DNA of 64,000 nucleotides from NCBI GenBank assembly GCA_007258455.2, contig VDFB02193867.1:530072863-530136862 (forward strand). Reading direction: 5' to 3'. Numbering within the stretch: the stretch's first letter is position 1; each line of letters starts with the position of its first letter. The notes under the pieces were generated by a model, which saw only the letters and a program-made list of their open reading frames with translations, was not told the DNA's origin and ran no database searches. Source of the stretch: Sequoia sempervirens. Taxonomy: Eukaryota; Streptophyta; Pinopsida; Cupressales; Cupressaceae. The translations under genes and the position numbers were made by a program. This document shows, one piece after another, positions 1 through 11,245 of the stretch.

Positions 1-149
1 AGTTGAGGCCGAAGTCGTGGTTCTTCTTTAGAAATCTCAGAGTTACTAGAACTCTCCTCAATTTTAGGTACACTTTGTAGATCCTCTTTATCTAGAGTTT
101 GAGGAATTTCAATTGCATCATTCTTCTTTTCCTTTTTATATATCTCTAA

Positions 150-710
150 CTACATACTAGCTATTGAAGGCTTCATCTCACAAAAGATTACACTTTTGTT
201 GTACAAAAACTTCTTAGTAAAAATATTCCAAAGCTTGTATCCTTTCACACCAATGACATAGCCAATGAAGATACATTTGCCAACCTTGTTCTCCAACTTT
301 GATCTCTTCTCATTTGGCACATGTGCATATGCCTCACAACCAAAGACACAAATATGTCTTAAAGAGGGCTTCTTACCAGACCATGCTTCCAAAGGTGTTT
401 TGTCAATAAGAGTTGAACAAGGTGAACACTTTATCAAGTAACATGTTGTAGCCATAGCCTCCGCACAAAAAAATTTCTCTAGACCAGCACTATTCAATAT
501 AATTCTCACTCTTTCCATTAGCGTCCTATTTAACCTTTCAACAAATCCATTCTATTGTGGAGTATAAGGCATAGTTTTATGCCTTTTAATCCCATGGTCT
601 TTGCAGTACCTTTTGAAATTTTTAGAACATAACTCACCACCATTATCTGTCTTCAAGCATTTAGTTTTCCTTCCATTCTAATTTTCTACCAATTTTTTAA
701 ACTCTTTAAA
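150..710 (-). pseudogene. copia-1 integrase core (remnant)
   Basis: Integrase (DDE-type rve domain) joins retrotransposon cDNA to chromosomal DNA. On the minus strand, the stretch around 700-540 encodes the TDNGGEL motif (second catalytic D) and NGFVERLNRT (around the catalytic E), with stops between. From 518 down, an open 122-residue stretch starts at MERVRI and continues through FGCEAYAHVP and KCIFIGY, which is the usual copia integrase C-terminal sequence. It is closely similar to the integrase of copia-2 at 50,313-50,744. It is inactive because of in-frame stops. Bases 1-149 are the acidic linker that precedes RT in such elements. Confidence 0.85.
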
Positions 711-1220
711 CTAGTTGAACACTTCTAATTTACTCTCAAGAAAGTACACAAATTCCCTTCTCAAATAATCATCAATAGAAGAAACATAATATCTAGACTT
801 TGATAAGGAAGGAACATTCACTGGAACAAATACAACATAATGAACATAATCTAGTATGCCAGCAGATTTATGAGGACTCGAATAAAATGAAACATGATGT
901 TGCTTTCCAAAAATACAGTGTTCACAAAAATCAAACTCAAGGTTACAATCAACAAGCCCTTCAACAAAATTTTTATTTTTCAAATCTTTTAAGCCTTTCT
1001 CTCCTATGTGAACAAGTCTATGATGCCACAACATGGTTTTCTCTACTAGGAGTTTCACCTCCATCAAGTTTTCACCCAAAGGAACTTTATTATCCTTCTC
1101 TACATAAGTACGTTTTCTTGACTTTACAGAGGTGTTGTTACATTGAACAGGACATATACCCAGCTTGTACAAAGTTCCTATGTGTGCACCCTTAGCAAAA
1201 ACCATTGAGCCTCTAGTCAT
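711..1220 (-). pseudogene. copia-1 GAG-pre-integrase domain
   Basis: This 169-residue open stretch contains the HRLVHIGEKGLKDLKNKN region and an H-x-C-x2-C pattern (FDFCEHCIFGKQ), the zinc-binding module in front of copia integrases. It is followed by the first integrase strands around SSIDDYLRREFVYFLESK, where the first catalytic D would lie. The same module is found in copia-2 at 49,698-50,273 with largely matching residues. The ATG at 1,220 is internal to the polyprotein and not a real start. It runs straight on from the protease region upstream. Confidence 0.8.
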
Positions 1221-1235
1221 CTTATAGTCTCCACT

Positions 1236-1625
1236 CTAGAAAGAAACTTGCACACCAACATCATTCAGCTTACTGACAGAAAGCAGGTTATGAGCCAAAC
1301 CTGGTATGTAGAGAACACCATCAATCCCTTTGATTATTTTGTGAGGGAATTGTGTTTTGACTCTTCCATGACCACCAATTTTTGGAGTTGAATCACTTGC
1401 TAGGTACACTTTTCCACTAGCATACTTTTCATACTTACTGAACCAATCTCTGTGAGATTTCATGTTAAAATATGTACTTGATTCAATTGGCTAGACATCA
1501 TCAGATGTCTGAGTTTCCAAGGCTACAATGAAGGCATTTTCATCACTCTAAGAAGAGTCATTATTTGAAGAGTTATTCTTCTTCTTCTCCTCCTCCTTAC
1601 AATCCTTTTGAATATGACTAGTCTG
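1236..1625 (-). pseudogene. copia-1 Gag zinc knuckle and protease region
   Basis: On the minus strand around 1,620-1,570 the reading gives TSHIQKDCKEEE, the second half of a CCHC zinc knuckle. After a short serine-rich spacer follow the degraded aspartic protease and its C-terminal part (SKYEKYASGKVYLASDS, then GVLYIPGLAHNLLSVSKLND), as is typical for copia proteases just before the GAG-pre-integrase domain. The catalytic DSG is not preserved in an open frame. The zinc knuckle is cut on its N-terminal side by the solo LTR that starts at 1,640. Confidence 0.7.
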
Positions 1626-1639
1626 CCCCTAGTTCCGAC

Positions 1640-2919
1640 TGTAGATACCTAAATTTGGACACTTGATTTATCCAAATTTATCCCCTTTCATCTAAGCATC
1701 CCCTTATCTGCATTAATTAAGTAATATCACTATTATTTAATTAATCCCTCTAAAGTTCTTCTAATCCCTAAGGTATCTAGTTAAATAATTAAATACCTTC
1801 CCCTTTCATCAAATGAATTAAATAAATATGCCATTTATTTAATTCCCTTTATGTCCCATCCTCTATCATTTTTATCTAAAATTAATCCATCTTCTAATCT
1901 CATCATTAGGGATGTGCACATGCCTAATCCTTGATTAGGATGTGTCGCATCCTCCAACTTTTGCAAGTTGGCCTCTAATCTCTCTTAGCCACCTAACCCT
2001 CCTATAATCCTTCATTAACTAGCCTAATCAACCTCTCAAGGAATTTTTAATTCCTTTTATCCTTCCAAGGAATATTAAATTCATTTTTCTCTTCCCCATG
2101 TGATCTTTGGCTTGTCACATCAAGTCACAAGTGAAATCTAACCCTCTTCTAATCTTCATTAATTAGTCTAATCGAGTACTTGCACAACCTTAATCACTTA
2201 ACTAAGTCAACCCTATTAAATGCTTTCTCCTTTTGGAAAAGGCATCTCCATCCCCCAATGCATTTAAAGGAATTTTAAAATCCTTCTCTCTTTCCCATGA
2301 GAATATTTTAGGATTTTTTAATTCCCCACATCTCCTCTCACCCACATGGGGACAAGTACCTTCTTTATGAGAAGATCTTGTCTCAATCCCAAGGTACTAT
2401 GTACCCTCTCCATGTCATGTAATATCCTTCCACCTCATGTACACATCATCCTTTTTAAGCCATATCACATGCCACATGTCAAGATGTGAGGTCTTGTGAG
2501 TTCTCAACTCACCTTAGCCCTACATCTTGATCTTGGTGGCTCAATCTTGACTGTCCATTTCTCTAGAGATTTCCAAAATCTCTATAAATACCCCCTCTTT
2601 TCTCTCATTTTGGGGGAGATCATGCATTGTAGCCAAACTCTTGCGAAATTTTTCTAGAATCCATACTTAGCCATTTTCATGCTTGCACTCACTTGCATTC
2701 ACCTTCATAGCATCATCTAGCTTGCATCTCTTGCCATCCAAGGAGTACACAACACCAACGATCGAAGGGCCAACCAAAGGATCGATTCAACACAAGGTAA
2801 AAGGTTTCATGTGTTGTTTTTGTTTTGTGTTGATTCCAACTAGGCTAATCTTGAGGTGTAGGTTGTTTTAGTGTTATTTTGCATTACTTTGTTTGCTGCT
2901 CATTTTCTACTACCCAAAG
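1640..2919 (+). mobile_element. Solo LTR inserted in copia-1 Gag
   Basis: The sequence starts TGTAGATACC and ends near 2,919, inside a Gag frame whose two halves lie on either side. The flanks are ccgac (1,635-1,639) and tcgac (2,920-2,924), a likely 5-bp target duplication with one change. It is AT-rich with repeated taattaa tracts, a TATA box near its 3' third and a gggggag tract after it. That layout matches the 5' LTR of element C (53,045-56,741), which also starts TGTAGA. No internal genes are present. The exact 3' end is uncertain because it lacks a clear terminal CA. Confidence 0.65.
2583..2590 (+). promoter_or_regulatory. TATA box of the solo LTR
   Basis: TATAAATA lies about 330 bp before the LTR end and is followed by a short T/C-rich tract and a G-run. 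The same order is found at 56,226-56,233 in the LTR of element C. This fits an LTR U3/R core promoter. Confidence 0.5.
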
Positions 2920-2924
2920 TCGAC

Positions 2925-3628
2925 CTATCACACCAGCATTTCACCTTGGACTTCTTACCAGGAGACTTTGATCTCCCTTCATATTTGGATTTGGATTTTT
3001 TGTCTTTCTTCTTGCCACTCTCCTTTGATCTAACCCAAATAGCAAGAGCCTCCCTAGCCATCTCAAAAGACTTCCTCTGCATTTCTTCTAATAGCAGCGA
3101 AGAAACCACATCTTCCATCTTGAAAGTAGTTGTTGTACTTCCAATAGCCATTACTAGATGGTCCCAAGTGTCGGGTAAGGAGCATAACAAAAGCATATAG
3201 TGATCCTCCTCCTCTATCTTCACACCTACAGATGCCAACTGAGAAACAATCATATTAAATGAATTCAAATGGTCTGCTATAGATGCACCTTCTTCCATCT
3301 TCAAGGAGTACAACTTCTTCCTTAGGAATAGCTTATTCACTAGAGACTTTCCTTGATAAATGTCACCAAGTTTCTTCCATTATGAAGATGTAGTCTTCTC
3401 CTCATGGACATTTAGGAGTACAGAATCTGCTAGACAAAGTCTTATCATCCCTCTATCTTTTCTATTTGTGAGGTCCCAATCTTCTTGCTTCATAATTTGT
3501 GGCACATTTCTACACACAACAATCCAGAGGTCTCTATCCACCAACAGATCTTCCATTTTTAGTTTCCACAACTTAAAATTTATGCCATTAAACTTTTCAA
3601 TTTATACTTTGCCTAATGTACTTGACAT
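2925..3628 (-). pseudogene. copia-1 Gag (UBN2-type), broken
   Basis: Gag is the capsid precursor that packages the element RNA. The start is the ATG at 3,628 (MSSTLGKV, then a stop), followed by FNGINFKLWKLKMEDLL, the standard N-terminus of plant copia Gag. The open part 3,340-2,900 carries KLYSLKMEEG, LNSFNMIVSQL and LLCSLPDTWDHLVMAIG, all typical of the UBN2 family, then a lysine/serine-rich linker and the first residues of the zinc knuckle (KVKCW). There it runs into the solo LTR. It is similar to copia-2 Gag at 48,921-49,420. There is at least one stop near the N-terminus and a frameshift between 3,380 and 3,340. Confidence 0.8.
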
Positions 3629-3730
3629 CTCAAACTATAAATGAGATAATTAGTTCTTCTTTTGCAAGACTCCCACTAAATAGGATTAGCAAAAAAAACT
3701 AGCCCTACTCACAAGGATAACACAACTGGC

Positions 3731-3743
3731 TAGGCTTTGATAC
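3731..3743 (-). promoter_or_regulatory. copia-1 primer-binding site (initiator-Met tRNA)
   Basis: The minus strand reads TGGTATCAAAGCC, matching the 3' end complement of plant initiator-Met tRNA apart from one base. It lies two bases after the LTR end, the same spacing as in copia-2 (48,799). It fixes the element's orientation and the inner LTR edge. Confidence 0.8.
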
Positions 3744-3746
3744 CAC

Positions 3747-4800
3747 TTTTAAGGAGAGTGACGATGTGGAAATTCCTTCCTAATGCAAAATCCTCAAGAA
3801 AGAAATGCAAAAAAACCATTCATTTTAACAAGTTACATACATTGAGATGTACATTCACAAAACAAAAGGAGAGACAAAATATCACACACAAAGATGACAC
3901 CAGATATACATGGGAAAACCCTTATGAGGAAAAAACCCACACACCAATTAAAGTCACTTTGTATTACAATAAATAGATTACATACAAAGTTACATACTTC
4001 ACTCTTAGATGTTAACTCATAGGAGTAATACAATCCCTTTGGTCGACCTCACTCATAAACTACTCTATGGCTCACTCAATTACAATACTCATAAAAGCAT
4101 ACCATGTAAAATAGCACAACCACCATTAGGTTTTCATTAATTTCATTATCTTTACCAACAAGCTTCCTTCATCTCAGGCCACACACGCCACCATCTAGCA
4201 CGCATTAGGTTGCCCAACAATAAATTTGGTTACAGAGAATATTACCATATTTTTTCTCTGTCAAACCCCAAGTCAAATCATGCATTTAATTCAAATATAT
4301 CGCTATTAGGAAATACAACTTTTGGTCCATTGATCATTGATTCATGACAATGATGTAGAATCAATGAATGAATTTGTGCCACATGTCAACACATCACTCA
4401 TCCATTGTCTCCCACTGATGTAAGCAAGTCCCATTGATGCAAGGAGAACCCGACGATGCCCCTTTACAATTTATTGACTCGTTCCATGTGGTCCCCACTA
4501 TCCATGCAGTGTCCATGTCACTGTCATGTGGCTATTGTCACCATCCATGCAGACCAATCCCACCATCTATTAGTCATGTCACCAACTCTAGAGAAACCTG
4601 AACTTCACAACCTCCAATCAAAGGTTAGGATATTCTTGAAACCTGCAACAACAAGAAGATTGCCATGTCAGGAAGTTATGGAATTTACAAACCTCGTGAC
4701 ATGTGTTCTAAAGTTCAAAAATCCAACGATCCTAGGACCAGCTCAATGTTTCCAAGTTATGATCTTTCAGAACCCCTCGACTTAGGTTTCTAGGTTCAAG
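3747..4800 (-). repeat. copia-1 5' LTR (outer edge approximate)
   Basis: The LTR begins right after the primer-binding site. About 165 bp in (3,910-3,940) it holds a tgggaaaaccc / aaaaaaccc pair. The same pair is found at equal distance from the inner LTR end in copia-2 (about 48,625-48,655) and in the copia solo LTR at 53,817 (about 53,968), so it marks R/U5 of this family. I could not find the outer TG end, and 4,800 is an estimate. Confidence 0.6.
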
Positions 4801-5629
4801 ATTTCAGCAATGGTCTGACAATGAAGGCCAATAAAGGGAAAAATGTCAAGTCTTTAAAAGAGGTCCAAGCCAGCAAGTTGAGGCACATTTTCCAATAGTA
4901 TTTAAGATGATCCAAAAATATTACACTGATAATTATGTCAAAGGCATTCCCTATGTGAACTTAACTAGCTAACTTCACACATCTAGGATGCAGACTCTTG
5001 TAAATAGTATGCAAGATGATTAAAGTCATTTGGATTGATAAATTTTCATTCATTAGTTTTTGATGATGAATAAACTTCTTGTAGTTGTGTGGATGGTGGA
5101 ATCATCTTCATCAAACATATATGCTATGGTTGAATGTTGGATGTTTATTTCAACTCTAGGTTACCAAAAATATCTACAAAATCCTAGGAAGTGATAGAAG
5201 ATTTCCTTTTGTCTCTTGAAGGAAAAGTGCATGTAGTCGATTTATATTTAAGATGCATGCTCTTCAATTTCTATCAATGAAATTCTCAATAATTTAATTT
5301 CTAAATCTCAAAGCTCTGTATAGGTTTAATTATATTATTTCATGACTAAGTTGTAATATTTTCTGATAAAACTTCACATTGATGAACACGGAGGGAAATG
5401 GAGGATCTAAAGAAAATAATTCAAGCATAATAGTTGGATTTACTCATGAAGTAGTTCTTATAATAGTGACTTCTTTCTTTTCCCTTTGTAAGTTTGGGCA
5501 ACCCAACCTTTCTGAGGAAATGGTGAAAAAAACATCCACTAGATTTTTATAACAAATTTTTCAATAGCAAGGAATTTGTAACTAGAGATTATCAATGGTT
5601 TCTCTCTCTAGAATATTCTTTAATTACTT
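4801..5629. other. Spacer without recognised features
   Basis: AT-rich sequence between copia-1 and the PPR pseudogene. No open frame, repeat or motif could be supported. It might include the upstream region of the former PPR gene. Confidence 0.5.
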
Positions 5630-6122
5630 GGATCCTCCATGCTAGAATACATGAGGCTTGGACTCCACAACTTTTTCTACCATTCTTTGTGCCTATATAA
5701 AAATAGGGGCTTTGGAACAAGAATTTTGTTAGATGTAACTATAACTGCCCTGATAGAAATTTATGCAAAATATGGAAGAATAGACAAGGCACATGAAGTG
5801 TTTTCAAAAGATGCCTCAAAAAAATATGGTCTCATGGACTGCAATGATTGCAATATATGCACGAAATGGATTTATTGAAAAGGCTTTAAAAATTTTCAAG
5901 AAAATGAAATTGTCAAGTTTAAAGACAAATTCTACAACTTTTACTTGCATATTCCCTGCCCATGCCAAAATAGGAGCTTTGGAATAGTGTATGGAAATCC
6001 ATTAAAGCATAAAGGATTTATGAAATTTATTAGATATTATGGTCGCAACTTCCTTAATAGACATGCATGCAAAAAACTTGAAGCATTAACAAGAAATGTG
6101 AACTATTTAGTAGAATACCTAA

Positions 6123-8810
6123 AAAATGTCATCTCATGGACTATAATGATTGACGGATATGTACAAAATGGATTTTTTGAAAAGGATTTAGAAACTTTCA
6201 ATAAAATGCAATTGGAAGGTGTAAATCCAAATTCCACAACCTAAATGAGTATCCTTCATACCTGTGCCAAAATTGGATATTTGGAACATGGTATGGACAT
6301 CCATCAAAGCATCGTGGAAGGAGGATTTTTATCATATATTGTAGTTAGAAATCTGCTAGACATGTATTTGAAATGTGGAAGCATAGAAAGGGTAGTGAAC
6401 TATTTTATAGAATGCCTTAAAGAGAGATTCTCTCATGGAATGCAATGTTGTAGGATGTGCATGAAATGGATTCTTTTAAAAATAATTAGAAACTTTCAAG
6501 AAAATACAATTAGCGGGTGTAAAGAAAGATCCACAACTTTTTGCTAGCATTCTTTGTGCCTACTCCAAAATAAGAGCATTGAAATATGATATATACATCC
6601 ATCAAAGCATAAACAATAAAGGAATTTTATCAAATGTTGTAGTTGCAATTTCCTTGGTGGATATCTTTACAAAATATGGAAGCATAAAAAAGGCACATGA
6701 ATTATTTGACAAAATGTGCCAAAGAGATGTCATCTCATAGAATGTGATGATTGCAAGACATGCACAACATGGATTTTGCAAGGATGCTCTCAAAATATTT
6801 GAATTAGTGAAGCACTCTCGAACATATTCTAACATGGTAATCTTTGCTTGTGTTCTATATGCATGTAGCCATGCAGGTTTAGTTGATGAGGGTTGTACAT
6901 ACTTCAATCATATGAGTAGCCCTTATTGCATCAAACCTACAATTGGTCATAATGTTTGCATGGTTGACCTTCTTGCCCGAGATGACTATCTTGAAGACAC
7001 TCTACACTTTATCATTAAAATGTCATCTCATGGACTGCAATAATTGAAGGATATGTACAAAATGAATTTTTTGAAAAGTATTTAGAAACTTTCAATAAAA
7101 TGCAATTGGCAGGTGTAAATCCAAATTCCACAACCTAAATGAGTATCCTTCATACCTATACCAAAATTGGATATTTGGAACATGGTATGGAAATCCATCA
7201 AAGCATCATGGAAAGAGGATTTTTATCATATATTGTAGTTAGAAATCTGCTAGACATGTATGTGAAATGTGGAAGCATAGAAAGGTTAGTGAACTATTTT
7301 ATAGAATGCCTTAAAGAGAGATTCTCTTATGGAATGCAATATTGTAGGATGTGCACGAAATGGATTCTTTTAAAAATAATTAGAAACTTTCAAGAAAATA
7401 CAATTACCAAGTGTAAAGAAACACTGTAACTTTTTGCTAGCATTCTTTGTGCCTACTCCAAAATAGGAGCATTGAAATAGGATATATACATCCATCAAAG
7501 CATAAACAATAAAGGAATTTTATCAAATGTTGTAGTTGCAATTTCCTTGGTGGATATCTTTACAAAATATGGAAGCATAAAAAAGGCACATGAATTATTT
7601 GACAAAATGTGCCAAAGAGATGTCATCTCATAGAATGTGATGATTGCAAGACATGCACAACATGGATTTTGCAAGGATGCTCTCAAAATATTTGAATTAG
7701 TGAAGCACTCTCGAACATATTCTAACATGGTAATATTTGCTTGTGTTCTATATGCATGTAGCCATGCAGGTTTAGTTGATGAGGGTTGTACATACTTCAA
7801 TCATATGAGTAGCCCTTATTGCATCAAACCTACAATTGGTCATAATGTTTGCATGGTTGACCTTCTTGCTCGAGATGACTATCTTGAAGACACTTTACAC
7901 TTTATCATTAAAATGTCATCTCATGGACTACAATGATTGAAGGATATGTACAAAATGAATTTTTTGAAAAGGATTTAGAAACTTTCAATAAAATGCAATT
8001 GGCAGGTGTAAATCCAAATTCCACAACCTAAATGAGTATCCTTCATACTTGTGCCAAAATTGGATATTTGGAACATGGTATGGAAATCCATCAAAGCATC
8101 ATGGAAGGAGGATTTTTATCATATATTGTAGTTAGAAATCTGCTAGACATGTATGTGAAATGTGGAAGCATAGAAAGGTTAGTGAACTATTTTATAGAAT
8201 GCCTTAAAGAGAGATTCTCTTATGGAATGCAATATTGTAGGATGTGCACGAAATGGATTCTTTTAAAAATAATTAGAAACTTTCAAGAAAATACAATTAC
8301 CAAGTGTAAAGAAAGACTCTGTAACTTTTTGCTAGCATTCTTTGTGCCTACTCCAAACTAGGAGCATTGAAATAGGATATATACATCCATCAAAGCATAA
8401 ACAATAAAGGAATTTTATCAAATGTTGTAGTTGCAATTTCCTTGGTGGATATCTTTGCAAAATATGGAAGCATAAAAAAGGCACATGAATTATTTGACAA
8501 AATGTGCCAAAGAGATGTCATCTCATAGAATGTGATGATTGCAAGATATGCACAACATGGATTTTGCAAGGATGCTCTCAAAATATTTGAATTAGTGAAG
8601 CACTCTCGAACATATTCTAACATGGTAATCTTTGCTTGTGTTCTATATGCATGTAGCCATGCAGGTTTAGTTGATGAGGGTTGTACATACTTCAATCATA
8701 TGAGTAACCTTTATTGTATCAAACCTACAATTCATCATTATGTTTGCATGGTTGACCTTCTTGCCCGAGATGACTATATTGAAGGCACTCTACACTTTAT
8801 CATTAAAATG
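6123..8810 (+). repeat. Three tandem ~894-bp units inside the PPR pseudogene
   Basis: Units begin at the aaaatg of 6,123, 7,017 and 7,910, and the third ends at 8,810 (spacings 894, 893 and 895). Each holds the same series of PPR motifs. Each junction joins the end of the E-type motif (FIIKM) to the start of a PPR motif (NVISWT) across the shared hexamer aaaatg. All three share the same stops, for example TAA after NSTT and TAG in the VIS-stop-N position. Units 2 and 3 share small changes that unit 1 lacks (around 6,510 versus 7,405 and 8,300). Confidence 0.9.
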
Positions 8811-8939
8811 CTTGTTAAAAATGTGGTGGTTGTGTAAATATGTTTTCTACGTACCTATAGATCACATATGAATATAGGCTTAGGATTATTTACAACAACA
8901 ATTTTTTTTTTTGTGATCCTAAATTTTTTTTGGTATATA

Positions 8940-9435
8940 TTCTTCTCTCAAACATTTATGCAGAAGTGGGTAAGTAGGGTGAGGTTCAAATGACAAGAGA
9001 ATTGATGAAAGATCAAGGAATTAAAAACATCCCTAGATTTAGTTGGATTGAAGGCCATAAAATGGTACATTTTTTTTGTGTAGGTGACAAATCACATCCA
9101 AAAACATAGTAGATCTATGCAAATTTGTAGAAATTGGACTTGGGAGATGAGGGGAGCAAGGTATTTTTCATATTCAAGGAATTTACTAAGTGTTGTAGAA
9201 GAGGAGGAAAAATAATTATTCTCTACTACTGTGCAAAAATTTGACAATTGCATTTCATTTTTAAACAAAACCCTTGGAACAATTATCATATTTGTTAAAA
9301 CCTTCAAGAATATGTTGATTTCCACACTACAACAAAATTTATCTCCAAGATTGTTGCAAGATAATTTTTTTTGTGAGAGATGCAAACCAATTCCATCATT
9401 TTAAATAGAGACAATTTTCTTGTAGAGATTATTGA
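8940..9435 (+). pseudogene. E/E+ and DYW tail of the PPR pseudogene
   Basis: This part lies after the third unit and occurs once. 8,940-9,108 encodes the E/E+ region, with one stop after AEVGK. 9,109-9,435 is the deaminase-like DYW domain in changing frames. Visible pieces are TIAFHF, the FVKTF stretch, a decayed zinc-site region around 9,320-9,350, VRDANQFHHF, and CRDY followed by TGA where the terminal W should be. The HxE and CxxC zinc residues are no longer readable in one frame, so the domain could not be active. Confidence 0.8.
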
Positions 9436-10140
9436 TGATGTTAAATGAAACAATCTAAAAATTGAGCTTGCACTATAATAATGTTCATAGTGTTAGACCT
9501 TCTATAATAAAAAAGGAACAAGGTTTTATTTTAAATTTCTAAAATTTTATTTTTTATTTTTATGTTGAGTATTTCAGAATCTAGACCATTTTTTTGGCTT
9601 CATAAAAGTAAATGCATAAACTGCAATGCAAATCATTGCTTATATATAGACCTTCTTTATGATAATATGTATATTCTATGATAATATGCTTGTATAGTAT
9701 GCTTGTTTCATAATATGCTTATATGATAATATTAGCTATATTGAAAATTAGAAGAAAAAAATAACCCTAAATCCACCTCATCCATAAACCTAATTCATTT
9801 TTATTAAATATAAGAATTACAACAAAAAAGACTTGGATCGTTTGGCAATCCCTATTAGACAAACATGAAATAAAACAAATGGCTCTATTGATTTTAAAAG
9901 ATAAAATGATAGATCTTCATGAATCCAATATAATGATTGATAAATATCAAAGGAACTAATAAAATTTAAATCATTGCTACAATTTTTTTCATCCATCTCG
10001 ACAATTTAAAACCCCAACATTTAATACAAAAAAAATCAGCAATCCTTCTTAATCCTATATAAAGATAAAAGATGAGGAACACTTAAAGTAAATGAAAAAA
10101 TATTTGACTAGAAAGAAATGAGAGGTCATTTTGTGAAGTA
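9436..10140. other. AT-rich spacer
   Basis: No gene or clear repeat. Short imperfect repeats of ataatatgcttgtat occur around 9,660-9,730. The sequence is otherwise featureless, and long A and T runs make all open frames short. Confidence 0.5.
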
Positions 10141-10462
10141 TGCTTTTTTAGATTATTTGTATTATCTCTTCCCAATGTTAGGTCAACCATTTGTGATTAA
10201 TTACATATTCCAAATACATTACAAATTTAGGGTATAGAATTTTATAGAAGTGCATGTATGTTTTGTCTCATTTATAACTAGATATTTCTAATGTTGCTTC
10301 AATGCTTTTTTAGATCATTTGTATTATATCTTCCCAATGTTAGGTCAACTATTGTGATTAATTACATATTCCAAATACGTTACAAATTTAGGGTATATAA
10401 TTTTATAGAAGTGCATGCATGTTTTATCTCATTTATAACTAGATATTTCTAATGTTGCTTCA
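10141..10462. repeat. 162-bp tandem duplication
   Basis: Bases 10,141-10,302 and 10,303-10,462 are near-identical direct repeats. Both start tgcttttttagat and end taatgttgcttca, with a handful of substitutions and a small indel. No coding content is seen. It is a plain local duplication, young compared with the surrounding decayed elements. Confidence 0.85.
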
Positions 10463-10924
10463 CATCACTTTTTCTAGTAAGATAGCTAATAGATTTGCAA
10501 ATTCACAAATATTTCAAATCTAATTTGATTTGAATCTATCTAGTTTTAATTAGAAATAAACTCTTATAAATTATAATATGAAGACGTAAAACAAATTGCA
10601 ATTGTGTTTATGTTGTAAATGGAACATACACGTGTCATTTGAGAAACTCGCATAATGCGGTTTATTGATTGTTGTTAGAGAGAACGGAAAAAACATTTGT
10701 ATATTTAAAATTAAAATCACAATTTATATTACACTATAGTTGCATAGTCATTGTATTAAAAAGTTGTGTATGATGATATTTATAAATTGATATTAATGAG
10801 ACCCAAGTTTGAAGATGGTTAGGAGACAGCTAAATAGGGCATTTCATCTCTATTCATTTTTTTTTGCCATTTTCTCTGTTCGTTGTTCCTCCAAACTCTA
10901 CCCATTTTTTTTGTCCTCGACATC
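10463..10924. other. AT-rich spacer
   Basis: No support for a gene. The open frame starting at 10,809 only reads into the low-complexity pyrimidine tract that follows and has no recognisable domain. Confidence 0.5.
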
Positions 10925-11103
10925 ATTATTTCTATCTCCCTCTCTATATATCTCTCCCACTTATATACACGCTCTTTGTTCTCCCTCCTTATCTCTATCT
11001 CTAACTCTATCTCTATCTCTCTATCTTCCCCATATCTCTCTCTCTCTCCCTCCCTCTATACATCTCTCTCTATTGCGTGGCTTTGTTACATTTCTCTCAC
11101 TCG

Positions 11104-11180
<77 letters not shown>

Positions 11181-11245
11181 TGCACATACCTCCTCTATCC
11201 CTCCTTTCTATCCCAATCTCCCCCTCTCTCTCCCTATTGCAAACA
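10925..11245 (+). repeat. Pyrimidine-rich tract with compound microsatellite
   Basis: About 300 bp of almost pure C/T on the plus strand, mostly imperfect ctct and tatctctc units. At its core is an uninterrupted (CT)18 run (11,109-11,144) directly followed by (CA)17 (11,145-11,178). The two overlapping open frames here (serine/leucine-rich) are products of the repeat. Confidence 0.9.

Larger units (their letters stand above)
1..4800 (-). mobile_element. copia-1: Ty1/copia LTR retrotransposon, 5' half, truncated by the window edge
   Basis: Reading the minus strand from high to low coordinates gives an LTR (~4,800-3,747), a tRNA primer-binding site (3,743-3,731), Gag (3,628-2,925), a zinc knuckle (~1,620-1,570), the protease region, the GAG-pre-integrase domain and the integrase core, ending in the linker before RT at base 1. 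That is the Ty1/copia gene order. Stops and frameshifts occur throughout. A solo LTR (1,640-2,919) interrupts Gag. RT, RNase H and the 3' LTR would lie outside the window. The upper LTR edge is not resolved. Confidence 0.85.
5630..9435 (+). pseudogene. PPR-DYW protein gene (PLS class), non-functional, with internal triplication
   Basis: PLS-class PPR proteins with E/DYW tails bind organelle RNA and direct C-to-U editing. Frame-jumping translation gives successive motifs: LIEIYAKYGRIDKAHEVF, WTAMIAIYARNGFIEKAL, LLDMYLKCGSIERVVNYF, MIARHAQHGFCKDALKIFEL and VLYACSHAGLVDEGCTYFNH. Then comes an E/E+ region (LLSNIYAEVGK, KDQGIKNIPRFSWIEGHK, VGDKSHPKT at ~8,940-9,108) and a decayed DYW domain ending VRDANQFHHFK...FSCRDY at 9,378-9,432, where the last W codon has become TGA. 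Stops and frameshifts occur in every segment. The N-terminus (upstream of ~5,630) is not recognisable. The open antisense stretches inside it are by-products. Identity as PPR-DYW is firm; the editing target cannot be told. Confidence 0.9.

Noticed and set aside
6602..8695. Three near-identical 101-residue open frames on the minus strand (6,602-6,907, 7,495-7,800, 8,390-8,695)
   Set aside because: They are antisense to the PPR units and repeat only because the units do. No domain fits them.
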